Below are positions 27,362-36,060 of a stretch of DNA of 64,000 nt, piece after piece; within the stretch, counting starts at the first letter, position 1; each line of letters opens with the position of its first letter. A program made the translations under genes and the position numbers. The notes beneath the pieces were generated by a model. It was not told the DNA's origin. It saw nothing but the letters and a program-made list of their open reading frames with translations, and made no database searches. The DNA is from Bythopirellula polymerisocia (GTDB lineage: Bacteria; Planctomycetota; Planctomycetia; Pirellulales; Lacipirellulaceae): the NCBI RefSeq assembly GCF_007860015.1, contig NZ_SJPS01000005.1, forward strand, positions 186,001 to 250,000, written 5' to 3'.

Positions 27362-27627
27362 ATGAAGAAAATTGGTGCGGCTCTCATGGCGCTGGTGATG
27401 CTTGGAATCTCCCTAAGCTTCTACCGAGGCTGGTTCGTCTTGTCGAAACCAGCCGCCGAGGCGGGAAGCAGCAAGGTAAACATCATCCTCGTAACCGACC
27501 CGAGCAAGATGAAACAGGATGTCCAAACGGCAAAAGACAAGACTACCGAACTGACCTGTGGGGTTAGCCCCACGCCCAGGAAGCCGAGAAGCTGACGGAG
27601 TCTGCTCTTCAGCACTCGCAGAAATAG
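27362..27627 (+). pseudogene. Small membrane protein with probable frameshift
   Basis: ATG 27362 with AGGTGA upstream: MKKIGAALMALVMLGISLSF is a membrane helix followed by the YRGWF motif and a helical soluble part (VNIILVTDPSKMKQDVQTAK). As read, the frame stops at 27593-27595 with an implausible end (PTPRKPRS). Adding one C in the run 27568-27571 switches to the frame PHAQEAEKLTESALQHSQK ending at 27625-27627, a natural continuation of the helix. So the original gene coded for about 88 residues; either a real mutation or a homopolymer error. Confidence 0.55.
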
Positions 27628-27912
27628 ACGAGGGTCCATATTGAAAAGAACTAAATGCTGCGTTAGGTACTCTGGCCTTTGCGATTCTTGTTAAGTCGCT
27701 ACTTCCGGTCGGTTCCACACGATCCGTGCCGGGTGCGATTCTGCCGAAATCCGCTAGCCCCCGAAATCGACCTAACGGCGCGGAGCTGAGTTAGTGAGAG
27801 AGTTGAGAAGTAATTGTTAGGGCGTTAATGACCGCGACTGTCATTTTTTCGGCAGTGTCGCCGAGGATAGTCGCCGGTGCGAGAACGCTTGTGATTTGAA
27901 GGAAAAAAAGCT
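27628..27912. other. Intergenic stretch
   Basis: No gene or structured element recognised. It should carry the promoter of the secreted coiled-coil protein. Confidence 0.35.
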
Positions 27913-28506
27913 ATGCGTGGATTAAAAAGCCTAGTTGGCGCAACATTGGTGTTGGTTCTTGCGACTGTGAGCAATGCACAGGTTTATCAGAAACCTGCAG
28001 ATGCGACGAACAGAGGTGCCCGAGATTGGCGTCATCGCTCGCTCTATTTGCAGCACAGTCACGCACTGGAAAACTGTGGCATGATGCGCGAGCACGCTGA
28101 GCAGCACGCCATGAAGAATGCACCGATCCCTCAAGAGACGGCCCAAGAAACCGTCGATGAAATCGGGAAAAAACTCGATGCGGCTGATAAGCAGCTGAAG
28201 TCTCTTGAAGGCTCGCTCACAGCGAGCGAGAAACAGAGTGCGAAGGATACCCTGGCGATGATTCACCAGGAGCACGGCGAAGCGATGAAACAGTTGACAG
28301 AATTAAAAGCTGAAGTTTCCAAGTCGATGCCGAATGCCGCCAAAGTAGCCGAACACTCCAAAGCGGTGAGTAAATCCATTATGAAGGCGAACGAAGCCCA
28401 TGAAAGCATGATGAAGCAGCAGGGAGTCGCGCCCCCCAAGACCGGCAAAGATGCCAAGGTAGAGGCGAAGAAGCAGGTCGTCGCGACGGCGCGCAGAATC
28501 CAGTGA
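27913..28506 (+). CDS. Secreted His/Met-rich coiled-coil protein
   Basis: A 197-residue protein from ATG 27913 with GAAGGAAAAAAAGCT ahead. The signal peptide is MRGLKSLVGATLVLVLATVS with cleavage after NAQ. The mature part has a His/Met patch (LQHSHALENCGMMREHAEQH) and then two long charged helices with coiled-coil spacing (about residues 75-165), ending in a basic tail. Family not recognised. The His/Met patch could bind copper or another metal (inference). It sits in a run of small plus-strand genes after csrA. Confidence 0.68.
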   Translation: MRGLKSLVGATLVLVLATVSNAQVYQKPADATNRGARDWRHRSLYLQHSHALENCGMMREHAEQHAMKNAPIPQETAQETVDEIGKKLDAADKQLKSLEGSLTASEKQSAKDTLAMIHQEHGEAMKQLTELKAEVSKSMPNAAKVAEHSKAVSKSIMKANEAHESMMKQQGVAPPKTGKDAKVEAKKQVVATARRIQ

Positions 28507-28638
28507 TCGCCCTCGGACGGTTTGCAGCGCACGGCAAGGAGCCGTGACGGAAATGTTTCGTACCAGAGTGAATCAGTTTGTCGACGCACCGCGTCACGGA
28601 TTCCTTTGGTTAGGTAGTTTTTTGAAAGGATAAAACCA

Positions 28639-28755
28639 ATGATTGATCACAAGAAACCCGGTCATACCAAAGCCGGAGAGCAAAAGGGCAGTAAGCCACC
28701 GGTCAAACCCGCCACTAAGCCGACGGACAAGCCAAAGCCAGCTACTAAAAAGTAG
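28639..28755 (+). CDS. 38-residue Lys/Pro-rich basic peptide
   Basis: ATG 28639 with AAAGGATAAAACCA ahead; stop TAG 28753-28755. The peptide (MIDHKKPGHTKAGEQKGSKP, then PATKPTDKPKPATKK) is disordered and strongly basic, resembling histone-H1-like or AlaTP-type tails. It may bind nucleic acid or be an envelope peptide. The ribosome site and clean composition support a real gene. Confidence 0.5.
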   Translation: MIDHKKPGHTKAGEQKGSKPPVKPATKPTDKPKPATKK

Positions 28756-29178
28756 CAGCTGCACTGAACGATCCTACGCCTCGCGCAAATGGCACATATG
28801 CCGGCGCGTGGGGCGTTGGAGTCGTGTCGCACCGGGAGCGAGTGCCCGAAAAGAGATGCCCTTCCAAGCAGTTCATGTATTCGTTTGGAGAATGGCCGGA
28901 CGGAACTTGTTGATGAATCGAGTTTCCTCTCCCGATTCGTTCGACGCAGCGCTAAGCGCGCGTTGAAATCTCGGAAAACAACTTCTTGGAAATAGAAAAG
29001 GAAACTCACGTCGGCAAAACTGCCAGAAGAAGAGGGCGTCTTGATCCAGCAGCGAATTGAGTCCAAGCCGCACGCAAGCGGGGACCGAAGACCCCATAGA
29101 TCAAAAAGACTGTTGGAAGACAGGCGTATGTTGCGTTTGTTAGATAGCCTGAGCAACTATTAAGGAAATGAGACTACT
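28756..29178. other. Gene-free stretch
   Basis: About 420 bases; the minus-strand frame here has no ribosome site or protein-like pattern. Nothing recognised. Confidence 0.4.
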
Positions 29179-29499
29179 ATGATTACAACCAGTAAAGAGA
29201 AGAAAGTGTCACCCGATGACACAACCATCAGCAAGAAAATATGCCGTCCGAACGTGTTCGCAGGCACCGTCGTCGGTGTGTCCGGCAACAAGCTGGTGAT
29301 GGCGAACAAAGAAGGTAAGCAGTACTCCCATACGTTGGCCGACGATGCCCAGTTCACTTGCGATGGAACAATCTGCAAGGCTGCGGAACTTACGTCCGGG
29401 ACAAAGATTCGTGTGACAACGAAGCAGAACGACCGAAGAGTAGCAATCGGCATTGAAGCTCTCGACACTAATGCCGAATTTGGCAAGTGTTGTAGTTGA
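29179..29499 (+). CDS. Small conserved hypothetical protein
   Basis: A 106-residue soluble protein from ATG 29179, AAGGAAATGAG ahead. The core VFAGTVVGVSGNKLVMANKE, then HTLADDAQFTCDGTICKAAEL, SGTKIRVTTKQNDRRVAIGIEAL is a small OB-like beta-barrel pattern that recurs in planctomycete hypothetical proteins. Cysteines occur as CDGTIC and a terminal CC, which could bind metal. It is followed by a nine-base inverted repeat (29499-29507/29541-29549), a weak terminator. Function unknown. Confidence 0.65.
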   Translation: MITTSKEKKVSPDDTTISKKICRPNVFAGTVVGVSGNKLVMANKEGKQYSHTLADDAQFTCDGTICKAAELTSGTKIRVTTKQNDRRVAIGIEALDTNAEFGKCCS

Positions 29500-29644
29500 G
29501 GACGGCAATCGTGCGGTGATTGCTTGGTTGATGCGACGAGTGCCGTCCTTACGCCAGTACTCAGTTGGCTGTACCCGCCATGACGGCACTGTCGCATCAA
29601 ACAATTAGAAGAACTGGAATCTCAAAAAGTCAAATACAAACACT

Positions 29645-29815
29645 GTGGTGGCTATATTTCATACTCACCAAAAGGCAGAGCGTGCCATCCGTGAATTGCA
29701 GAATGGGGGCTTCGACATGCAAAAGTTGTCGATGATCGGCAAAGATTACTATTCGGCAGAACATGTCGTCGGGTACCACACTCGGGCGACCGCATGAGGT
29801 ACTGGGGGAAACTGG
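29645..29815 (+). pseudogene. Truncated, frameshifted general-stress (GS17M/DUF1269-like) protein
   Basis: From GTG 29645: VVAIFHTHQKAERAIRELQN, GGFDMQKLSMIGKDYYSAEH, VVGYHT, which is the typical N-terminus of the GS17M/DUF1269-like family. The frame then stops at TGA 29795-29797. One base over, the sequence from 29783 reads SGDRMRYWGKLGA, the expected continuation, so a one-base loss occurred near 29780. After that the usual glycine-rich membrane part is absent. No ATG with ribosome site is present. A dead gene fragment. Confidence 0.65.
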
Positions 29816-30238
29816 GAGCGATGGTCCAGTCGGGAGCCGGTGATACATCCGCGGTACGAGCGGTGTTCGTCATCAATCCGGAAAGCATGCTGCGAGCGAT
29901 GCTTTACTATCCCATGCATCAGCCAACGCGGCTAAGAATTCTGGCGAACTGCAAGCAGTGTGGCTTCTGGTCAGACACCTCCGCAACTTGGCGTCGACCG
30001 AAACTGGCTAAAACTTGTCCACCCTCAGAAAGTTCGATACAACGCTAAGAGCCAGCGGTGCAGGCGTCCGACGGACGCTGGGCGGCGACGCTCCGCGCCA
30101 AAATTGTTCCTTTCATGGAGCATGAAACCTTGATGCGTCTGTTGGCGAGGCCGCCTATATAAAGATCGGCGAATATACCTTGAACTCGCTGTAACAAGTG
30201 CTGCTTTCCTTCGCTGTATTAATAAGGAGGGCATTACT
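29816..30238. other. Gene-free stretch
   Basis: Remainder after the stress-gene fragment; no recognisable family in any frame. A small GC hairpin lies near 30065-30085 (GCGTCC-GAC-GGACGC-like). Confidence 0.4.
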
Positions 30239-30340
30239 ATGCCAGACGGCAAAAGAAGAAGAAGACATTCAGTGAATAAGGCAAGACGTCAATGGTACGC
30301 GAAGCATCGAGCCCGTCGCTTTGCCGCAAGGTTCGGATAG
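30239..30340 (+). CDS. 33-residue Arg-rich peptide
   Basis: ATG 30239 has an ideal ribosome site (AATAAGGAGGGCATTACT). The peptide MPDGKRRRRHSVNKARRQWY plus AKHRARRFAARFG is about half Arg/Lys/His, with stop TAG 30338-30340. It resembles small ribosome- or nucleic-acid-binding peptides; no family recognised. The strong Shine-Dalgarno is the main evidence that it is translated. Confidence 0.55.
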   Translation: MPDGKRRRRHSVNKARRQWYAKHRARRFAARFG

Positions 30341-30422
30341 GCACCCCTGGAAAAGAAAGTGATTCAAATACAGTGGTTTCTTGAAAGTCTCGAAAAACGT
30401 TTAAGTTCTTGCCCCACCGCCG

Positions 30423-33400
30423 TTATCCAAATACCTGCTCCAGCAGTTCTTCGGTGAGCCACGCTACAGGGATTTCTTCAGTATCGTTGGAATCAATGAA
30501 TACCAAGTCCATTTTCTCAGCGACATTCGCCGTTGACATGAGATCGTCCGCAGCGAACGCGGAGTCGATCAGGGCTTCCTCCGAAGTTGATCGCTCGACC
30601 GCCTGAAATCCATCCTCGACCGTCGCCTTCCTAATCCACTCCATTGCCAGCGCCAGATCAACGAGTTCACTATTCAAGAGTGGCAAAGAACTTCCACACT
30701 CCACGCTCAACTCTAAACTCTCACTCGCTATTAACGGTGGTGCCAGCCCAAATTGAGCTTGCCACACCCCGAGGTCCGCGCCATCGACAAACATATCATT
30801 GTTGGCATCGCCATCGGCCTTCTGGGCATTGGGTATGCCGAAGCCGCGTTGCCAGACAAGGAAATCGCGGCCATCGATAATGCCGTCGCCATCGAATTCA
30901 GCGGAGGCGAGGATCGGGCCCGTCTCGAAGCCGGTGTAAGTGAGCGTCATTAAGTTGTCGCTGGTGACGTTTCCTGAAAGGGGGGTTCCGTTAACAACGT
31001 AGTTGGCGGCCGTAGATAGATCGAGATTTAGCTTGTCGCCCGGTGCCGTCGTGGGGTTGGCTCCCCTTATCGTGATCGGCGACTGCGCGTTGGGCCTGGC
31101 ATAGACCGTGTCGGACCCCGCTCCCAAATTGATGGACATCGCACCCGTGATACCAACGAATTCTAGGTAGCCACCCTGACCGAAAAGGTCGTCGCCGGGT
31201 GCTTGCCCGAGGGAGTTGTTGGCAATGTGGAAGGTGCGTCCGGTCGTGTCCGCTGTGTCATATATGGTGACATCGTCGCTGCCGCCGCCGCTGCCGTCAA
31301 ATCGCACACCGCCGCGGATCACACTCGTGATGCTCTGCGCTCCTAGCGGATAGCCAAGGCCAAAAGAGTCGTTCACAGCTCCTGGTCCACCCTCAAAACT
31401 GTAGAATGTGTCGGCTAGCGTGCTATAGACTCCGAAGACGTCGCTCTTGGGTCCACCCGTCACATAAGTTTGATCAACGTCGGAATGTTGAAGGAAGAAC
31501 GCAAACGTTGGTGAGTCAAAGAAGCTCGAGATGTTCAGTGAAGTTCCATTGACGATATAGGAGTTACGAAGGTTGTTATTGTCGTTGTAAATTCTCAACG
31601 TGTCGAAACCCAACCCGCCGTTGTAAGCAAATATGTTGTTTCCCGCCGAAAGATTCGCGGAGAGGTTCTTCGAAACGGGCGTGATCTCAAACGTATCGTT
31701 CCCATCGCCCGCATTGATGGTCAACGGGATAGAGCCCAGATATTTCTCGATCTCAAAGGTGTCGTCTCCCAGACCAGCATTAATGACAATACTCTCAAAA
31801 TCGTTGCCCGCGCCGAAGCCACCGGTTCCGAGTCCAGAGATGTTAGTTGTTCCCGATCCGAAAAGATTCTGAAACTTATAGGCGATGGGCAGCGTAGACG
31901 CGGCATTTTGGATGGTAAATGTGTCGGTTCCCGAACCGCCGCCGATGCCGAAATTGCCGTTGATCGTAAGATTTCCTCCGGAGTCCCGTGGGTACATCGA
32001 TACTCCGTCGTTGCCACCGTTGAGCAGCAGGGTCACCTGTTGACCGACGGCAATATCTGACGATACGCCGTAAACGGCAACGTTGTTGGCAAGGTTGTTG
32101 AGGGTGATGCCAATCGCGCCCATATTGTCATAATTGAAGTCGGCGCCCAGAGGAAAGGCCGCAGGATCATTGGCATAAAAACGATCAGCATATAACTGGT
32201 AGCTGGCGGCGGTGGTGCGCGTCGATTCGTTAATTGATAACGAATTAAACCCGGCGCCTCCGTCGAGCGATATTGGATAGGTAATCGTGCCGAAGAGACC
32301 AAAGTACCAGTTGTTCGACGCGTTCTGCCAAGTAAAACTTTCATCCCCCACACCACCGAGGATTGTCACCGGCGCGAAGAATTGAGCTCGCGAATTGGAA
32401 CCAATCGTAAACGTATCGCTGCCGAAGTTGCCATCTACGTACAGTGATTGGGAAATAGTACCCGAGAAGCCGAACGTATCGCCGTTGATTCCTGCAAGTA
32501 TTGCAACGGACTCGAAGCCCGTTGTGTCCAGCGGGACCAGCGGGTGGACACTGCCGAAGCCGACCTGATTATTGCCAATCTCCCAGATTTTCGGCGCGAA
32601 ATCGAAATGGTCGTCAAACGTGATGGTATCGTTCCCGTTTCCGCCGTTGAAAGTCCCGGGAATCGAAGTGAGATTCCCACCTCCGACGATGAAGTTGTCG
32701 TTGCCGTCATTGCCATAGGCGGTGACAGTCGCCGGGATAGCATTGCCCACAGTCACCGTATCGCTGCCGCTGCCAGCGTTGATGACAATGCCTTCGACAG
32801 CCGCATAACTGACCGTTTGCGGGAGATTGAAACCATCGCGTGTGATCACGGTCGAGGCTATGTCATAGTCGATCTCGTAATTTGGGGCGGTGTCGTTGAA
32901 AATGATCCGATCTCCCAATACGCCTACGGACGTTCCGCCATTGAAAGTGACATTGGCAAGAATCGAGTCGGCATTATTGGATCCGAGGAACAAGGTGTCA
33001 TCACCAGCTTCGCCAAAGATGTTCACAGGCGATTGAATGAATTGGCTGGCGAAGGGACTTGAACCGAGCGTGACAATATCGTTGCCACCGCCCAGCACAA
33101 TACTCAGCGGCGCATTGAGCCCAAGCGAAATAATGTCGTAGACATCCGTGTTGTTCGTGCCGTTGATGGTAAGCGAACTGATTCCTGTGAGGGCCCCAAT
33201 GATGAACGTGTTGATCCCTGCACCGGGGTTGAAGATGATCTTGTCAAGCGTCGCGACGAGCCCGGTGAATTCCCGTATGCCGTCGACAAACACCTCAAGA
33301 AATGCGGGGTTGACTGGAGATAGCTGGACCAGGAAGGAATCGTCGATCCCCGCGCTCTCACCGATAAACAACCGATTGTCTCCAATGGAACTCACGAACG

Positions 33401-34877
33401 CTGCATTGGCGGTAAAGGCATCGAGATCGTTGGGAGCATTAAGGCTCGGGTAACGCGAGGCCCAAAGCCCTTGCGCCGTCCCGTCGCGCACACCTAACCC
33501 AATGTATTCGAGATAATCACCGCCATAGTTGCCTGCAGCCACAGTACCGAGCGATTCGTTCGACTGTTGCGTGCTCAGAAAGGTTCTGGTCCAGGTGGCC
33601 CCGGCATCATTGCTCATTGCCAGGCGAGGTCGCACATCGTCGTTTCCCGTAGCGACGTCGCCATCGGTCGTATAGTAGAGGACATTCACAGTGCCGGATC
33701 GCTGATCGACCTGCAACCAGGGATTGAACTCCGTGCCGGTGCTGTCGTCAATGCGAGTGAATGTCCAGGTGCTGCCGAAGTCAATGCTTTTGCCGACCCA
33801 AATATCGAGATCAGTATTGCTGCCGTTAAACTTCTCTACAACTGGAATGTAGAGCACATTCGCGCCCCGCCAAACCTCGAGCATAGGGGCCGCATTGACG
33901 CCGCGCGTCGGCTGCGAGGGCGGCAGTTCCGTGGATCGGTTTACGTCGACACCGGTGCGGACGGTAATGTCGTTGCTAAACGTCTGAGCGTTGCTCCAGA
34001 GGCCGTCCGTATCACGATCGAACATGACTGAATTCTCATCCGTGTCGATCCAGCTAACTGCTAATCGACCGAAGCTATCGACAATAGGTGAGGCATAGCT
34101 CGAGCTATCAAAAGAGCCTAGCGCAGAGTCGTCGTTGATGACCAGCCGAGGGGTCCAATTGTTGCCGCCGTCACGCGACCCAATGATGGAAATGTGCGCA
34201 TCTGTCCCCGCACTCATTCCCGACCCCTCGGTAACAAATGCCACGTAAGCCAAGTACACGGCTTGATTGCCACTGATCGGATCGAGTCCAGTGGTCACGT
34301 ACCATTTATCCAGCCCCGGTATGTCAGTGTCGGTCGTACTTGGCGTCAGGATGTCGGCCTGCGAGTCCACTTGAACATAGTTTCCAAAATTCAATCCACC
34401 ATCTGTGCTCTTGGCCACCACCAGAATGGTATTTCGCAGCGGAGCAGTAGCCTGACCCCGATAACCGTAGGCGAGATAAAGAACACCGTTGGCATCGAAT
34501 TGTAGCGCCGGGTCGAACCGATTACCGATCGATCCCAGGGCGTCGTCGGTATTGTTGATCTCATTAGTGGACCAAGTGAGTCCCCCATCAGAGCTCGAAT
34601 ACACGTCGAGTGTGATGGGACTGCCGAGGCGATGGCTGAATCCCACGACGTTCAGCGGATTAGTCGGATTTATGACCAAGGACATTTCCGATTGTGACTG
34701 ATTAATGTTGTTACTGACGTTGATCGTGGTTCCCGGCACAATCGTCTGCGGGCCGTTGAGCGCCAGCGATACCGAGAGCATCTGCCTATTTTCTAGCGTC
34801 TCGAAGGCCAAATGCCGAGTGAGCGGATTAGGGGACTTCACGTTGTTAATTCGGCGAGAACGGTGTTGATTTCGCAT
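30423..34877 (-). CDS. Giant secreted protein: Asp-box propeller, RTX-like repeats, dockerin, conserved C-tail
   Basis: A 1484-residue product from ATG 34877; the frame opens to a TTG at 34943, and the choice is not certain. Residues 28-34 are LENRQML, the planctomycete extracellular motif. The first ~450 residues form a sialidase-like propeller with Asp boxes (SSSDGGLTW, SRDGGNNWT, SIDFGSTWT, SNDAGATWT). Residues ~530-1330 carry glycine/Asp repeats like RTX calcium sites (GGGNDIVTLG, GEAGDDTLFLG, GSGSDTVTVG, GNGNDTITF). A dockerin-like pair follows (EFDGDGIIDGRDFLVWQ, DGDANNDMFVDGADL), then a tail ending FIDSNDTEEIPVAWLTEELL plus EQVFG, shared with the 10-kb giant. True sialidase activity is doubtful: no catalytic residues were identified. 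Confidence 0.82.
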   Translation of the reverse strand: MRNQHRSRRINNVKSPNPLTRHLAFETLENRQMLSVSLALNGPQTIVPGTTINVSNNINQSQSEMSLVINPTNPLNVVGFSHRLGSPITLDVYSSSDGGLTWSTNEINNTDDALGSIGNRFDPALQFDANGVLYLAYGYRGQATAPLRNTILVVAKSTDGGLNFGNYVQVDSQADILTPSTTDTDIPGLDKWYVTTGLDPISGNQAVYLAYVAFVTEGSGMSAGTDAHISIIGSRDGGNNWTPRLVINDDSALGSFDSSSYASPIVDSFGRLAVSWIDTDENSVMFDRDTDGLWSNAQTFSNDITVRTGVDVNRSTELPPSQPTRGVNAAPMLEVWRGANVLYIPVVEKFNGSNTDLDIWVGKSIDFGSTWTFTRIDDSTGTEFNPWLQVDQRSGTVNVLYYTTDGDVATGNDDVRPRLAMSNDAGATWTRTFLSTQQSNESLGTVAAGNYGGDYLEYIGLGVRDGTAQGLWASRYPSLNAPNDLDAFTANAAFVSSIGDNRLFIGESAGIDDSFLVQLSPVNPAFLEVFVDGIREFTGLVATLDKIIFNPGAGINTFIIGALTGISSLTINGTNNTDVYDIISLGLNAPLSIVLGGGNDIVTLGSSPFASQFIQSPVNIFGEAGDDTLFLGSNNADSILANVTFNGGTSVGVLGDRIIFNDTAPNYEIDYDIASTVITRDGFNLPQTVSYAAVEGIVINAGSGSDTVTVGNAIPATVTAYGNDGNDNFIVGGGNLTSIPGTFNGGNGNDTITFDDHFDFAPKIWEIGNNQVGFGSVHPLVPLDTTGFESVAILAGINGDTFGFSGTISQSLYVDGNFGSDTFTIGSNSRAQFFAPVTILGGVGDESFTWQNASNNWYFGLFGTITYPISLDGGAGFNSLSINESTRTTAASYQLYADRFYANDPAAFPLGADFNYDNMGAIGITLNNLANNVAVYGVSSDIAVGQQVTLLLNGGNDGVSMYPRDSGGNLTINGNFGIGGGSGTDTFTIQNAASTLPIAYKFQNLFGSGTTNISGLGTGGFGAGNDFESIVINAGLGDDTFEIEKYLGSIPLTINAGDGNDTFEITPVSKNLSANLSAGNNIFAYNGGLGFDTLRIYNDNNNLRNSYIVNGTSLNISSFFDSPTFAFFLQHSDVDQTYVTGGPKSDVFGVYSTLADTFYSFEGGPGAVNDSFGLGYPLGAQSITSVIRGGVRFDGSGGGSDDVTIYDTADTTGRTFHIANNSLGQAPGDDLFGQGGYLEFVGITGAMSINLGAGSDTVYARPNAQSPITIRGANPTTAPGDKLNLDLSTAANYVVNGTPLSGNVTSDNLMTLTYTGFETGPILASAEFDGDGIIDGRDFLVWQRGFGIPNAQKADGDANNDMFVDGADLGVWQAQFGLAPPLIASESLELSVECGSSLPLLNSELVDLALAMEWIRKATVEDGFQAVERSTSEEALIDSAFAADDLMSTANVAEKMDLVFIDSNDTEEIPVAWLTEELLEQVFG

Positions 34878-34943
34878 TCTTTGATTCCGTAGATTTGGCC
34901 GTACTCTGGGCGCAGATTGCTCCCAAGGTTGAGTCGTAACCAA

Positions 34944-35540
34944 TCGTCTCAGGGGGGGAAACTAGATGAGAAGAGGCCAGCAGTGCAAAAGCACTCTGGC
35001 GCCAGTTCCAATTCACACGGGGCTAGCAACGCCCCGCCCAGAAATGTTGCTAAGATAGCCTCCAAAAGGACTGGCGGTATTGTCGAGCGCCCAAGTGGGA
35101 AAGTCAATCAGAATTAAGTCTTATTTGAGAGAATTCCCGTTGGGTCCGGAGTTGAGGCTTGAAAGGAGATTGTAATCAGGACGAGAACAATCCAAGTCAT
35201 AAGTGTTGGTTTGATCAGGGATCCGACGGGGCAAAAACTCCCAAGCGTCTCATTCCGGGAAAACGTATGGCTTTCATACAGGCCGTAATCTGTGTCAGGA
35301 AGCTGTCGCATCGACGGGTTAAGAGACGCCAACCGACTCTAGTTTAGAGGGAGCGGACGGAGTGGTTTTGGGGCATCAAGCAAGCCTTCACCTTGCGCGT
35401 TTCGGATTTCGGAAGCTAGCTATCTCCATCTAGCCTTGTAACGAACCACAGATTCCTCCGCTTAAAGTGCTAGAGGCCGTCATCCTGGCCTCGCCTAATG
35501 CGACAATGTCATGCCGCAACGTGCTTCATGAAAGGAGCTA
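34944..35540. other. Gene-free stretch between divergent genes
   Basis: About 600 bases. Two hairpins lie side by side: GCCAGCAGTGC-AAAA-GCACTCTGGC (near 34977-35001, one bulge) and GGGGC-TAGCAAC-GCCCC (near 35019-35036). They may be in the leader of the giant gene. No gene is supported. Confidence 0.4.
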
Positions 35541-36002
35541 ATGATGTTAAGATCACTGAATTCTCGCCGCTTGGTTGTATTGTCCGCCGCCGTTGCTGTT
35601 TTCGCCGTCTGGGCGTTTGCCCAGCGGGAAGCCGACGCCCGCGTCCCCACTGGCCCGCGTTTGGACAGCGCATCAGTCGGTTGTGGACAGGTCCAAGACA
35701 AGTATGACAAAGCTGTCAGGGACCTGGAAAATGCCTCCAAGAACGGAACCCAAGCCCAGTACGATGCCGCTTTGGAAAACTTAAAGTCCATTATTCAGCA
35801 ATGGAACGGTTCGCCTTGTTCACGCACTTTTGGCAGCCTCATCTACCGCAAGAGCCCGGGCGGGAAGTTAAATGGAGCGAGTCCGACATTGGCCGAGCCC
35901 AATGCGAACATCGGCACCTCCACCGGCGGTTCACCAAACGGCGGCAACAAAGGCGTCGGCAAAACCAAGAGTATGCTTAAGCGCAATCGATCAGCGAGCT
36001 AG
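35541..36002 (+). CDS. Small secreted hypothetical protein
   Basis: A 153-residue protein from ATG 35541 (a second ATG follows at once), with AAAGGAGCTA ahead. The signal peptide is VVLSAAVAVFAVWAFA. A short helical domain follows (VQDKYDKAVRDLENASKNGT..LENLKSIIQQW) with two cysteines (GCGQ, PCSR) able to bridge in the periplasm, then a Gly/Ser/Asn-rich tail ending KSMLKRNRSAS. Family not recognised. Single-gene unit closed by the terminator at 36029. Confidence 0.65.
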   Translation: MMLRSLNSRRLVVLSAAVAVFAVWAFAQREADARVPTGPRLDSASVGCGQVQDKYDKAVRDLENASKNGTQAQYDAALENLKSIIQQWNGSPCSRTFGSLIYRKSPGGKLNGASPTLAEPNANIGTSTGGSPNGGNKGVGKTKSMLKRNRSAS

Positions 36003-36028
36003 TAGAACTCCTGGATCTTCCAACTCGA

Positions 36029-36060
36029 GCCGGGCGTCACCGAGACGCCCGGCTTCTTCG
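36029..36060 (+). terminator. Intrinsic terminator
   Basis: GCCGGGCGTC (36029-36038) pairs perfectly with GACGCCCGGC (36044-36053), then TTCTT. It is 27 bases after the preceding stop codon. Confidence 0.82.

Noticed and set aside
28662..29156. Minus-strand 164-codon frame
   Set aside because: It runs antisense through the Lys/Pro peptide gene, which has a good ribosome site; composition is not protein-like.
30423..34877. Functional sialidase call for the second giant
   Set aside because: Only Asp boxes (structural) are visible; no Arg triad or Tyr/Glu catalytic set was found, so only a propeller fold is claimed.
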